A stretch of 64,000 nt of DNA from the NCBI RefSeq assembly GCF_009730915.1, contig NC_052489.1, positions 28,575,916-28,639,915 on the forward strand, in the 5' to 3' direction. The stretch's first letter is position 1, and every line of letters begins with the position of its first letter. The position numbers were made by a program, and so were the translations under genes. Of the stretch, positions 1 through 11,581 are shown piece by piece. The stretch comes from Dioscorea cayenensis subsp. rotundata (Eukaryota; Streptophyta; Magnoliopsida; Dioscoreales; Dioscoreaceae). Below the pieces are notes generated by a model, which was not told the DNA's origin, did not search any database, and was given only the letters and a program-made list of their open reading frames with translations.

Positions 1-1763
1 ATGATGCGAAGGAGTTAGAGAAAGGGGGAGAGATGTATGCTCATAATAAAATGTAAGATATTGATAAAAACTTATGTGATGAGAATTAAAGCATGAATGT
101 TCAAGAATGAAAATAATAATGTGAGTTGCTTTTGAATCTAGAGGAATGGGGTGGTATGGAGCTAGGATTGAAGATATTTTAAGGGTGAGGTGGCATGACA
201 ATTATGGCTGGTAAAGAATTGAAAAGTTGGTGAGTTGCTTGGGTGTTATTGTATCTTGGATATTAGAGGTGACCTTGACCTAATGTTAATCAAAATTGGG
301 GTAATTGCTTTATATAGCTTATGTTGGTTGATGTTTAAGGTTGTTTTAATATTGGAAGGGAAAACTAGGTTTATGCCTTTGAAATGATAACTTGTTTTAG
401 ATGAGCAATTATGATAAGATACATTATTGATAAAATCGAAATGATGGGGAAAACCAAGGGTGTGGATTGGATTTATAGATTAGAAGTTTTGATTTATTAA
501 AAGACTTGTGCAAGATGATGTATCTACAGGGAATCTTAAGGTTTAGCTTGATTTTTTTTCTCACTTCTGGGGACAAAACTTTGGGAAGGATTTGACAAGG
601 AAAATGTTCAGTATGGTCCTGATTTTCGTTCGGCAAAATATCTTTGCAATTGTTAGTAGGATCTTGGAGTTATGTGTTGTGAAATGGAACAGGTTAGAAG
701 TGATATTATGCCGAGACCTTAAGAGTGTAATTCCCAGGGTGTTTGGTTTTTATTTGATGATTTATTCATTTGGTAAATTTTGTGCATAATTTCTGTTTCT
801 TCAGTTATTTTCCCTAATGTGGGATTATGAAGTTCTGTATTTCTGTTCGTGTGAGTATCTGGGAAATTCTTGAATACTCTGTATTTTGACTATGATGTTT
901 TGTGTGACTGATTTATTATATCATTTTGCTTACTTTTATATAACCTACTCTCTTTATTTAGTTATTTGCCCCGGATTGAAAACTTGGAATTTATTAGTAT
1001 TTCTACGTTTATTTGAACTTCTGAATTTGCAATTTCTGAACTCGAACTCTGTGTTTTTGGTGTACAATTATTTATTTGTTTATTTTGTTCTTGCATTAAT
1101 TATTCGGTATTTCCTCTGTCTGTATTCTGTATCTCTGCGGTTTTAGTACATCTCCATTTCTGGCTCGCCCAGCTAGGGAGGAGTAAGTCCCTAGCCATGT
1201 GCACATGTTTTTCCGTAGTAGCGCTACCCCCGATTGCGGTCGAAGATCCGGCTACGTGCGTTGATATTACGTTTACGTGCATCCGACTTCACGATCGAAG
1301 ATCCGACCCTCGTCTCTGTTGATTTCATTATTAGTCGGGGAGATGTACATATACATTTTGCGTATTTTCGGCATTTCGAGTATCTCGTCATTACGAGCAT
1401 TCTACGTATTTCCGTTCACGCTATTATTCACGCTATTTTTGCCATTCCGTATGGAAAGTATTATGTTTGGGAATGTTTCATTAACCAATTTCGTGATCAC
1501 TGGTATTTTGAGTTTTCTCGTGTTTTTGCTCCCACTCCATCGAGTAGCCAGAGTTACTCGACCTATCTTCTTCTATCTTTTTCGGTGACTCGACTTTTTA
1601 GGTTGTGCTTAAGACCTTGTTGATCAGCCAGTGCTAGGATGGATCCATTAGGGTTGTCATTTTCTTGTAAATTTTTATAACCTGTATTTATACCTTGGAT
1701 TCTCATATCTATGAGTCTGTGTTGTATTTCTGTACCATTTTTTATTATTTTTACATTACGCTT
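1..1763. other. AT-rich stretch without a recognisable gene
   Basis: No open frame here has a recognisable domain or a plausible exon series. The part from about 1140 to 1640 is less AT-rich and has short similar phrases (cgatcgaagatccg, cgaagatccgg) that recall LTR or retrotransposon debris, but I could not find paired LTRs, a primer-binding site or gag/pol residues. It borders the alternating-orientation repeat that begins near 1764, so it may belong to the same decayed element. That is inference only. Confidence 0.3.
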
Positions 1764-2527
1764 GTTAGGGTTGACTCGACCCGGTCAAATCCGAGGCCTT
1801 GCACCCGGTGGGGCCCAACCACGTTGGATGCGGCCCGATCGTCGGCGAGCCGGCTTTGGGGGCTGGGCGTGGCGGATCATCACGTCCAGCCCCTGGCAGG
1901 GCCCCGGGACGGATCGGCCGCATCGATGCGGTGGGCCTCAGCCCGGGTGCAAGGCCTCGGTCTTGACTCGGTCGAGTCGACCCTAACAAGCGAGATAAAA
2001 CGATAACACAATAGCACAAATAGGATCATTTGAGGCCCGAAACACTACAAGTACGGGCTTTACCAGCCCTACAGAATACAAATACAGTCAAAATACAAGC
2101 CTTACACTCACAAAAAAGGAAAATACGAGAGATCTCGATGGCGTGGAGACAATACGACTCACGACATCCCCAAATCTAAGCTTGATCTTCTCCACGACAA
2201 TGCGATAGCGAGAGATCACGATGGCGCGGATCAAGTTTAGATTTGGGGTGTCGAGTCGATGATCTGCGCTCATCGAGCATCTCGTATTTTTCCTTTTTGT
2301 GAGTGTAAGGCTTTGTATTTTGGCAGTATTTAGATCAAAGTGCGTAAAGCCCGTGACTTGCAGTGTTCGATTTCGATATCATTTCGTGCTATTGTGTTCA
2401 TTCTTACTCTGCTGTTAGGGTTCACTCGACCCGGGTCAAGGCGAGGCCTTGCACCCGGTGGGGCCCGGCCGCATTGGATGCGGCCGATCCGTCCGATGAG
2501 CCGGTTGTGGGGTGCGGGGACGTGAGC
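1764..2527. repeat. Repeat present three times in alternating orientation (two nested palindromes)
   Basis: The phrase tgttagggtt-actcgaccc followed by gaggccttgcacccg occurs forward near 1768, reverse-complemented near 1943-1990, and forward again near 2414. Copies B (about 1878-2200, reverse) and C (about 2200-2527, forward) match over most of their length, including ccttacactcacaaaaa at 2099 and its inverse at 2290, and ccccaaatct at 2168 and its inverse at 2238. This gives a palindrome with arms near 300 bases centred close to 2200. Copies A and B form a second, shorter palindrome centred near 1878. The GC-rich ends contrast with the AT-rich flanks. No coding capacity is visible. It could be LTR ends rearranged by nested insertion, or a foldback element; the family is not recognised. 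Confidence 0.7.
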
Positions 2528-2529
2528 AA

Positions 2530-3319
2530 AGATCTACGAACTTAATTCTCCTACTATCATGCAAGCGGGTAGCACACTTACCAAAGTGCTCGCACTCGAC
2601 ATCAAACCGACGACCAACATCTCCCGGAAGCTTCAAAATGCCTGCGGGTAATACCCATTTGTCAAATAACCGCAAACTAAAGCATTCAAAGAGACTAAGT
2701 CTCTTTGAGACATTTGATCGAATACCTTCTCCGCATATTCCATAGAACCCGTCTTAGCATACATACCCAGAAGAGAAGTCCGAACAACCGAATGACCACC
2801 ATACCCGGTTTTAAGCACAACACAATGAACTTCTTTTTCCCAACCTTTGACTACCAAGAGTGCACAAGACTTGATCACAAAGGGAAAGCGTGTAATTATC
2901 CGATTGAAAAGCGCATCTCCGCCACCACGCATACAAGTTAAGAACATGATCATAAAAAGCCATGATCCGAGAGTGTCGTGACGAGTGTAGTTCAGTGACA
3001 ACAAAGGTGGGTCGCGTGTTGTTCTATAAAGGGAAAACACAAGCTCTGGGAGGCCAAAAGATGCATACTTTACAATGGTTTCTTTGAGAAAGAAGGTGCT
3101 TTGGATGAATCCAGTAACAATGAGAATGGAATGGAGCTTGTTGAGAGAAGATATGGAGTGGGAGTGAGGGTGCAAGGAAGTAGTGAGGAAGTTGGTGAGG
3201 TTTTGAATGGTGGGAAGGTGGTGAGCGGAGGAGGTTGTGAAGAAAGTGTAGTTTTTTTGCAGGAGATGAAGAAGAGTGGAAGGGAGGAAAGATTTGTGAA
3301 GGCCATGAAGAACGTTCAT
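2530..3319 (-). pseudogene. PPR protein gene, truncated and degenerate
   Basis: The minus strand from ATG at 3317-3319 encodes PPR-type sequence: LKETIVKYASFGLPELVFSL, then HCVVLKTGYGG, LLGMYAKTGSMEYAEKVFDQ and MSQRDLVSLNALVCGY. This is the P-L-S pattern of plant organellar PPR proteins. In-frame damage: TGA at 2633-2635 falls inside a helix (QAF*SFREM), with PPR-like sequence continuing as STLVSVLPAC, and a further TAG lies at 2534-2536. Between about 2890 and 3010 the family-like sequence (YDHVLNLYA) moves to another frame, so at least one indel is present. The match ends where the palindromic repeat begins. A complete gene of this class would have several hundred more residues. Non-functional is the clear reading. 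Confidence 0.75.
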
Positions 3320-3510
3320 TTCTTTGGCGGGAGTGAATTGAAGAAGGCTTTTGCTGTATTTTTCATGGTTGCATGGAAGTTAGTTTAAAGTCACAACAAA
3401 TATACCCTTTATTTTATATAATGTGTGTCTAAACATTATATTATGCCCATAATGGGTTTTAAAGGGTAAAGAAATTATTTTAATAAAAAGGGAGATATAT
3501 GTAACAGACT

Positions 3511-5368
3511 TTTTTTTTGCAAAAGGAGCTACAAGTAGCTAAAGAAAGGAAACAAAAGAAACAAGAAAAGGGAACAAAACAACAAGTTAAAAGGAGAAGT
3601 TTAGAGAAGAGCAAAGGTCTTCGATCCATCTGGGCCGGTCACGGCCCTGCGCAAAAAGAGAGAGGGTGGGATTTGATCGGCCAAAATGAGCTAAGCAGTC
3701 CGCAAAGGTGTTGAAATCACGATCAATGAACTCCCAAGAGAAATCAGGCCAAAGGGAGGTAATGCCAGTGATGGCATGGATAGAATCGGCAAACCTCCAG
3801 ACAGTGATGTTGCAAGCATCAATGATCATCTGAATGGCACACCGGCAATCGGAGAAGAGCTTACAGGGAGACCAACCATGCAAACGGCAATGATCTAAAG
3901 CGAGAAGAATGGCGCGAAGTTCAGCTTCAAGGGGAAAAGAGCAAACACCACCAGCAGCACCTGCAATAAGAATAAGATTTTGATTAGTGGAGATAAGAAA
4001 CCCAAAGCCAGCCTTACCTGTTAATGGATCCCAAGACGCATCAGAGTACACCACAAGAGAAAGATGAGACGGGTGCAAAGGAGTCGAAATATTCCTGCAA
4101 AAAAGGTCATGAGCCGAAAAAAAAGCATAACAATCAGCCCAGGCTTTAGATGGGATTTGGTTAAAGTTTGGAGGGGTTTGACGGAAAATAAAGAAACATC
4201 TAGCGGTCCAGATGCGCCAAGCCACCGAGGCGATCAATGCCCTGGCAAAATCACAATTAAAGGCACAGTTAAAATTGCAAGTCAACCAGGAACCATTGCT
4301 AAGATGATCATAGAATGCATTGCCCAACCCCAACCAAGTGAAGATAGTGTCCCAACACATAATCGCCCAACGACAGTGCCAAATAAGATGATCAGCCGTC
4401 TCAGAAGAGAGACCACAAAAGTGACAAGTGGTAGCCGGTCCGATATTGATATTGTAGAGATAATCACCCGTAGGAAGCTTGCCGTGAGCCAATTTCCAAA
4501 TAAAAATCTTGATACGAGGAGTAACCCTAAGTTTCCAGATGAGGCGTCAACCATTCCAGGAAGCAGCAAAAGGACCATCAAAATTAAGATGCTCATAGAT
4601 TGCTGCCACAGTGGAGGCTTTAGAAGAAATAGGGCGCCAGACCCATTCATTCGGGGCCACATTATCAAAGATTGTATTGTTTAAAGTCACATGATTCAAG
4701 TTATTACCAAACAATTCAGAGCAATTTGAAGTATTGAAAGTAGCATCAAGGACAAAGGAATTGATAGAAATGTTGTCGATAAGATCCATATTAATAAAAG
4801 TGGGCTTGCGGCTCAAAGGAAGATCCAGAATCCAGGGATCATCCCACACATTAGTCAGGTTTGGATTACATACTTGGAGGTGGAGATTTGGTTTGATGAT
4901 ATTCGCAGTTTTGATAATGTCTTTATGAAAACCAGAAACGTTAAAAAGCGAGACATTACCCCAGATACTCCAACTACTATACTTATGAAGAAAGATAGAA
5001 ACCCAAAGTTTGTCATCCTTGTTAATAATTGAAAAGACATGTTTGGCGAAGAGAGCAACTCTGGCATTTCTAAGGTTGCGGAGGCCCAAACCCCCCTCAG
5101 ATTTAGATAGAGTAACCGTTCGCCACCCAATTGAATGGAAACCAGGATTCTTGCCATGCCTACCCCAGAGGAAATTGCGGGCTAACTTGGATAAGGAGTC
5201 CAGGATAGAGTGCGGGATATGGACGAGGGAGATAAACTGGAAGAGAAAAGATGCAAGAATTTAGAAGGACAACTCGACCAGCTTGAGAAATATGGGTGTG
5301 ATTCCAAGCCCCAATGAAAGCAGCAGTTTTAGAGACCAGTGAGTTGAGATGAATGATAAGTCTTAAGT
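3511..5368 (-). mobile_element. LINE retrotransposon, 5'-truncated copy 1
   Basis: On the minus strand this holds the end of a LINE ORF2: thumb/connection sequence (LDSLSKLARNFLWGR, SEGGLGLRNLRNARVALFAK), the zf-RVT domain (CHFCGLSSETADHLIWHC) and a C-terminal RNase H domain. The 3' end has nine As ending at 3511, preceded by tagctccttttgc. Upstream of about 5368 the LINE sequence stops in AT-rich DNA, so the copy is 5'-truncated, as is usual after incomplete reverse transcription. At least two frame changes are present (near 4500-4550 and near 5240). No convincing target-site duplication was found. It is the same family as the LINE at 5610-11714, as shown by shared protein motifs and 3' tail. 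Confidence 0.85.
3587..4492 (-). pseudogene. LINE ORF2 C-terminal part: zinc-finger and RNase H domains
   Basis: A 301-codon open frame. Residues about 1-60 contain the zf-RVT cysteine/histidine cluster (CHFCGL...ADHLIWHC), and residues about 145-280 an RNase H fold. The RNase H acidic residues are visible: VYSDASWD (first Asp), LEAELRAILLAL (Glu), LFSDCRCAI (second Asp) and IDRDFNTFADCLAH (last Asp). RNase H degrades the RNA of the RNA-DNA hybrid in the LINE families that carry it. The stop follows SSLNFSF. The frame does not join cleanly to the upstream part at 4547-5089, so the copy is not functional although this domain looks intact. Confidence 0.75.
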
Positions 5369-5609
5369 CATTGTTTAATTAAATTAAATAAAAAAATAAA
5401 AATAAGAAGAGAAATATCACGTACCATCAACATTTTAAAGGAAATCTTATACAAAAAAATAATAATAATAATAATAATAATAATCAACAGTTCTATAACT
5501 ACTTGTAAGCCTGGTGTGATGACTTCAATGACTTGTTTCCATGCTTGAAAGTTGTTGAATCATTCTAAGACTTGCACTTATAAATATCATTTAGGATATA
5601 ACACTGAAA
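5369..5609. other. AT-rich spacer between the two LINEs with an (AAT)n microsatellite
   Basis: Low-complexity DNA. A run of about nine AAT units lies at 5457-5486. The sequence aacactgaaa at 5600-5609 recurs at 11715-11724 and is taken as the target-site duplication of the LINE that starts at 5610. Confidence 0.6.
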
Positions 5610-5701
5610 TATAAAGTTGAGGACTCCTGTCAATTGCCTTTCCTGCCTCTGTGCCTGCCTCCCTGATACTGCTTTCCCCTCCTCTTCTATCCCCTCTTGC
5701 C

Positions 5702-7009
5702 ATGGCAGCGGGAGGGTCGAATCCCGTCCGCCTCGCGAGCTTCCGTCCCCCACCCCCACCGGGCTCAAATTGCCTCCAAACTCACCCGGACCCAAGAGAC
5801 TTCTCCCTCCACAACCCAGGGTCCTTAACAAACTCAAAAGAAACCACCTCGGAGTTCATTAAACTCGACAGTGATACCCTGAATCGAGCTCACCTCCGCT
5901 TCCAGTACTCCCTTTACGGCAAATTCTTTGGGAAGCCCCCTTTGTTTGAGCAAGTGAAGACCATCCTCCAGAAGAAATGGGAAAACATTGGAGAAATTTT
6001 TATCTCGGATCTTCCTAATGGGTTTATACTTATGAGATGTTCTAATCAATCTGTTGTGCAGCGTCTTCTCTCTGACGGACCTTGGACCATCAATGGTATT
6101 ATTCTTCAGTTGTCTCCCTGGCGCCCATACTTTGAACCCACTTTCACCAAACTTTCTACAGCTGCTATCTGGATTCAACTCCATAATCTACCCATTGAGT
6201 TCTGGTGTGGCGATATGTTAGATACTATCACTGGTCACTTGGGTAAGCTCTTGAAAGTTGATGAACTCACACTCTCTCTAACTCGTACCAAATATGCTAG
6301 GGTTTGTATTGAATTAGATCTCTCCAAACCTCTCGGCAAGGGCTTCTGGCTTGGAGATGATCATCATCGTGTTTTTGTTGTTGTACTGTATGAACGTCTT
6401 CCAACTTTCTGTTACTCCTGTGGTATGATTGGGCATGGTTAGAATTCTTGCAATCGTGCTCCAACAACCGGAAATGCTAGTGTCTCTCAGCCCCTTCGTG
6501 TTCAACGAGGGAAGGAGGTCAGACAGGCGCATTCTCCCTTGGTGGTTGGAGTCGATCCAAGAGTCCCTTGCCCTTCTCTAGATCATGAACCCAATGTCCC
6601 TTTGGTTTCCTCGTCCCCTGAGGAAGCAACGGATTATGGTCCATGGTTGCTTGTCTCTCGCCGGCGTGGTCTTTCCCGATCCCGCGGCGACAGTGTTCGC
6701 ACTCCCAATGCGGTTGAGGGTTCGGCAGCCGCTCCGAGAAATGATGACCGGTCTACCCGAGGCGCCTCTATTCACAGCTTACGTGGCGGGTTGCGAGGTG
6801 GCGCTAGTGGGCGGCATCACAGCTCCCATGCCACGTTGCATGATTTCCCGAGCCCAACAGTCTCTGGCCCTTCTAACACTCCTGACATTGCCGCCCCACC
6901 CGTTACTCTGTCTAAGGTGCCTGAGAACTCTGAGTCGCGTTCTCCCAATGTGCATTGGGACCCCACTCCTACCCCTACTGCGCCTTCTCCTATCCCTTCG
7001 CACATATAG
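5702..7009 (+). pseudogene. LINE ORF1: DUF4283 and zinc-knuckle RNA-binding protein, with internal stop
   Basis: The start chosen is the ATG at 5702 (gccatggca, a strong plant context); an in-frame ATG at 5651 is also possible. The N-terminal half matches the DUF4283 family found in plant LINE ORF1 (FGKPPLFEQVKTILQKKW, LMRCSNQSVVQRLLSDGPWT, AAIWIQLHNLPIEFW), followed by a CCHC_4 zinc knuckle. The knuckle reads CYSCGMIGHG, then TAG at 6440-6442, then NSC: the stop falls between its His and last Cys. The same frame continues to 7009 through a Pro/Ser/Arg-rich tail. The protein would bind element RNA to form the RNP. As it stands it is broken by one nonsense codon. Confidence 0.82.
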
Positions 7010-7476
7010 CTAGAGAATCCTCATCCACTTACTCAGCCCCAACAACCCTTTTCCCAGGTCACGTGAGCCGTTAGATCGAAGGCACCGATCTCCACCCCCT
7101 GTCCTTCTGTCTTCCCTTGCTAAAGACCCCTCTCTCAATGCTCCTAACCTAAACCCAGACCATTCCAAACTCGTTGATCATGTTACTGCTGCTCTGGACG
7201 ACGGTTCTATGGAGGAGGATAGTGATAACGATGACGATGCTTCGAGGATTTGGAAGATCGGATGTCGAGGGAGATGAACCCGATGACCACATGACTTTAG
7301 ATCGATGATCAAGAGGAAGCTCGTGGTCGCTCTTATCCGCAAGGGTTCTCTTCTAGATGTGGAAACCCTTAAGAAGGGACGTTTAGAAATGGGTGAATCC
7401 AGTCATCAGTGACTTTGTCTTCACTTTGTATCCTTTTTTCAGGGAGTTTTTACTTTCTTTTTATAAATTGGTTTTG

Positions 7477-10400
7477 ATGATAACTAAGAAAATTTGCTGC
7501 TGGAATTGTAGGGGTCTCTCCTCCGGGAAACCCTTGCCCGTATTTTTCATCTTATCCGTCAGAATGACCTTTCTATCTTATGTTTTGTGGAAACCAGAGC
7601 TAACTCTGTTCGGATCGGTAAGTTTTGCAACAAAATCTCTAGTTCCTGGGCTTGGGCTTCCATCCTTGCAGAGGGTTTCTCTGGAGGCATTTTTGTCTGC
7701 TGGAAGAAAAGTCTTGGTCAGTTTTCTCCCATTGCCTCTTCTCGCCGCGTTCTTCATTTTGTGATTTCTTCTAGCTATTTCTCTAGTTCTATTATTTTTG
7801 TGGTCTATAATTCTAGTCGTTTTTCTTCTCAATGCGCGGTTTGGAATAAACTTTCTAAAATCTCGTCTTTCCGTCTTCCTTGGCTTATCATTGGTGATTT
7901 TAATTCCATTTTATATCCTAATGAGCACAAGGGATGTCGTTTTTATTACTATTCTCGCAAAGCCTCTTTTTTCCGCAGTTTTGTCGACTCTAATAATCTT
8001 TTTGATCTTAACTCTTCTGGCTCCCCTTTTACTTGGTGCAACAATCAGCGTGGTCTTGCTCGTCGCTGGGCTCGTTTAGATCGCTGCATTGTTAACTTAG
8101 ACTGGATCTCTCGGTTTAAGAATTTTTCTCTTTCTCATCTCTCTCGCAGTTTCTCGGATCATTCTCCTCTGGTTTTGTCGATCTCTTTGTATGATTCTAC
8201 TAATCGTTATCTGTTTAAATTTGAAAATTACTAGTTGGAGTTTACTGGTTGTCATGATACTGTTAGAGAAGCCTTTCGGTCTCCTGCTCATGGTAATCCT
8301 CTTCACATCTTCTCGTATTTACTCTCTTGCACTCGTTTTAAACTGAACTCTTGGAAGCATATTGGTGTAAATTCTTTGGATTATGATCTTAAACAGACAG
8401 AAACCAATATTTGTAATTTAGAAAGTATGGATGATTCTATTGTCTCTCAAACTAATCTGTCTGACCAGTATACTAGACTTGCAGCTATTCAACGTCAAAT
8501 TTCTATCAAATGGGCTCAGCGTGCGCGTTTCCTATGGGTTTGTGATGGTGACAAAAATACAAATTTCTTTCACAAATCTGCTCGCATTCGAGCCCATCAT
8601 AATTTCATTTCCCACATTACAGATTCTGCTGGTAATAGATATTCTGATCAGTCTAGCATTGAGCATGCTTTCAAGAGATTTTATTCTATTCTCTGGTCGG
8701 ATCCTATTATTCATTCCCAGGATGATTTTAATGCTACTCTTTGTGCGTTACCTGATGATCTTCCTAGTATTTCCTTTGATTTTGGCCAGCATCTTGTTCG
8801 GGAAGTTACTAAGGAGGAGATCTATCTTGCTCTCCTTGATCTTCCTACCGGTAAGTCTCCTGGTCCTGATGGGTTTAATATTGAGTTTTATCGATTTTTC
8901 TGGGATGATATTGGTGATCATTTGGTTGCTACTATTAAATGTTTTTTTTTTCAGACTTCTCACCTCCCTTCCTCCTGGGGTAGAACTTTTATTACTCTTG
9001 TTCCTAAAATTTTGAATCCCCAGCTGGTTTCGGATTATCGCCACAGTTCGTTATGCAATGTCTGCTATATAAATTATCTTAAAACTTCTTTCCAATCGAC
9101 TCAAGCCTGTTCTCCCTATGTTCGTAGGTAGAGAGCAAGCTGGTTTTATGTCGGAAAGAGGTACTTTTGATAATATTATAGCAGTTCAGGAGGTGGTTCA
9201 TTCTCTTGAGTTTGACCGTAACTGCCCCCCTAAGATGATTATTAAACTTGATATAGAGAAGGCTTATGATACTCTTGCTTGGAGTGCAATTCTTGCAACC
9301 CTTACTAGGATGAAGTTCCCCGAGATCTGGATTTTCTGGATCCGAGCTACCCTTTACTCCTCCTCCTTTTCTATTTTGGTTAATGGTGTTCCTTCTCCTT
9401 GGTTTCATTCCTCTAGAGGTATTCGTCAGGGGGATCCCTTATCCTCTCTCCTATTCATTCTTGTAGCTCAGAATTTCTCAGCTATCTTGAATCGTGCCCT
9501 TACTTCTAATATGATTCCTGGCTTTGATTGTACCCTGAATTCTAATTTTAATCATTTAATGTTTGCTGATGATATTATTCTGATTACCAATGCTTCTAGA
9601 TCTGTTGTCCGCAACATTAAACTTTGTCTTTCCATCTATTCCCATTTAACTGGTCAATGTCCAAATCTAAATAAAACTCAAATCTTTCTCCCTTCCTGGT
9701 TCAATAAACATGTCGCTAATAGAATTTGTTCAATCTCTGGTTTCTTCCAAGCCCATTTTCCTCTGACTTATTTGGGCATCCTTATTGCTCCTAAAAAACT
9801 TAATGTTCTCTCCTTTAAACCCATGATTGCCAAGATTAAAAATTTGTGCTCACGCTGGAAAACTTACAAACTCTCCTCTGCTGCTAAGTCTACCCTTATT
9901 AACTCTTCTATTCTCTCTATTCCCACTTACTACAGTCGACATCACATTTCTCGACTCGGGTCCTCCGGGAGATCTATATGTTGGTCGGGGACTTCTTCTG
10001 GTTTAAAGGGGCAATGGAAAGGGAGCATCCATCTTTATTAATTGGAGTTGTATTCGATAGTAAAAACTCGAGGGGGCTTGGGACTTCGCAACCTCTCTTT
10101 TGCCAAGACTTCTCTTATGGCTAAAAATGTTTTTAAATACTTGAACTCAGACAACATCTACTGGGTTGATATTGCTCGCCATAACATCGATCGCTTAAAC
10201 TTACGGGTGATCCTATCCACGCCAATTGTTCCTGGTTTTTCGAGAGGTCTTTGTAGAGCCCCGCTAGCATTCTTAAGCGAGAATCGAGGATCAAAACCTT
10301 TAATCCGAGTTCGAGACTTCTTTCCTGTTTGATCCGTGGTTATTTGATATACCTCTGGCCTTCAAGCCTACCTTTTTAAATGTTAACGCTGATCTGAATG

Positions 10401-11581
10401 ATTATCACCTATCTGCTTTGTTTGATAATGGCCAGTGGAATCATGGTATTCTGTGTTTTATTTTTGGAAACTTATTAGGTGCTTTGATTCCTTGCATTAG
10501 TGCTTATGACTGTAGGAGTAATAATTACTGGGTTTGGCAACCTCTTTCTTCAAATCTTAAAATTTCTTCTGCTATCTATCATCATTTAAATCTCAATACT
10601 GATTCTAATATGGCTTGGCTTGGTTGGGATAAGCTTTGGAAATTACATGTAGCTCCTCGCGTTAAGCATTTCATATGGCTTATGCTTCATGGCCGCATCT
10701 CTACTACTGATTTCCTAAATAGCATTAATATTGGTCCTCATACATTATGTGCTTTCTGCAACATTGAACCTGAGTCCATTGATCACATCTTTCTGGATTG
10801 TCATTGTGCACAGTTGGTTTGGAATATGTTAAATTATAACCTTGGCTTTAATATTTCCTTCCCTGATTTAATTTCTGCTGGTTTATGGCTCTCTGATTAC
10901 AACCTTTCTTTCTATACTATCTCTGTCATTGCTGCCACGATCTGGTCTTTGTGGAAGGCTCGCTGTGATTTCATCTTTAGTAATATCAAACCCAATTTCT
11001 CTAACATTCCCTCCAATGCTGTTAGCCATGTCCAGGAATTTATGCAAGCAACTTGCTCTCTCTTTGGTCGGAGGCTCCTCCTCAATAACTTCTCCATCTT
11101 CGACGGCCTCTTTCTCTTTTATGCTCACAGATGGACTGACAGCAGCAAGCTTGGTAAGTTGGGGATTCATATCTCAAATCATAACTATGTTATCTCTTGT
11201 GCAGGTTGCTGCACATTCCAAGCAGATTCTCATCTTGAAGCTGGCTTTAAAGCCCTTTGCATTGCTCTTCGAATCTCTACTGATCGGCAATTGGATATTC
11301 GTCGCATCCTTCATTGTAACCATGATATTTCTCAAGCTCTGTTGGATTCTCGTAACCCTGCAAATTGGCGGTTTGAGAAGGATCTTTCTGACATCTCACA
11401 CTTACTTCAAATCGCGGGAAATCCTTCCATGATCAACATTCCTTCTCAATGGAACGGCCCAGCTTCTGCCCTTGCCATCTTTGCTGGGACCAACCTCCAC
11501 AATCTGAACCTTTTTCTGTCTGGCCATGACCTGCCGAGGTGGATTATGAAGTCTTTTTCTGAGCATGATTTTGTTTTCTAA
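7477..11581 (+). pseudogene. LINE ORF2: endonuclease, reverse transcriptase, zf-RVT, RNase H-like; multiply broken
   Basis: From ATG at 7477 the endonuclease begins (ICCWNCRGL), with VETRA, IIGDFNSIL and SDHSPL as catalytic blocks. Reverse transcriptase follows: LPTGKSPGPDGFN, MIIKLDIEKAYD, GIRQGDPLS and the catalytic FADD of LMFADDIILI. Then come the zf-RVT (CAFCNIEPESIDHIFLDCHC) and an RNase H-like end. Lesions: frame change near 7530; TAG at 8232-8234 where Trp is expected; frame change near 9065-9075; disturbed sequence near 9930-10041 with TAA at 10039-10041; frame change between about 10200 and 10420. The RNase H region has lost its first Asp (FYAHRWTD where copy 1 has VYSDASWD), so it would be inactive even if the frame were intact. 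Confidence 0.85.

Noticed and set aside
2530-3319. The PPR pseudogene as a short functional gene
   Set aside because: The frame is broken within conserved helices and lacks the family's C-terminal half.
5834-6184. Minus-strand open frame of 116 codons within LINE ORF1
   Set aside because: Antisense shadow of the DUF4283 coding region.
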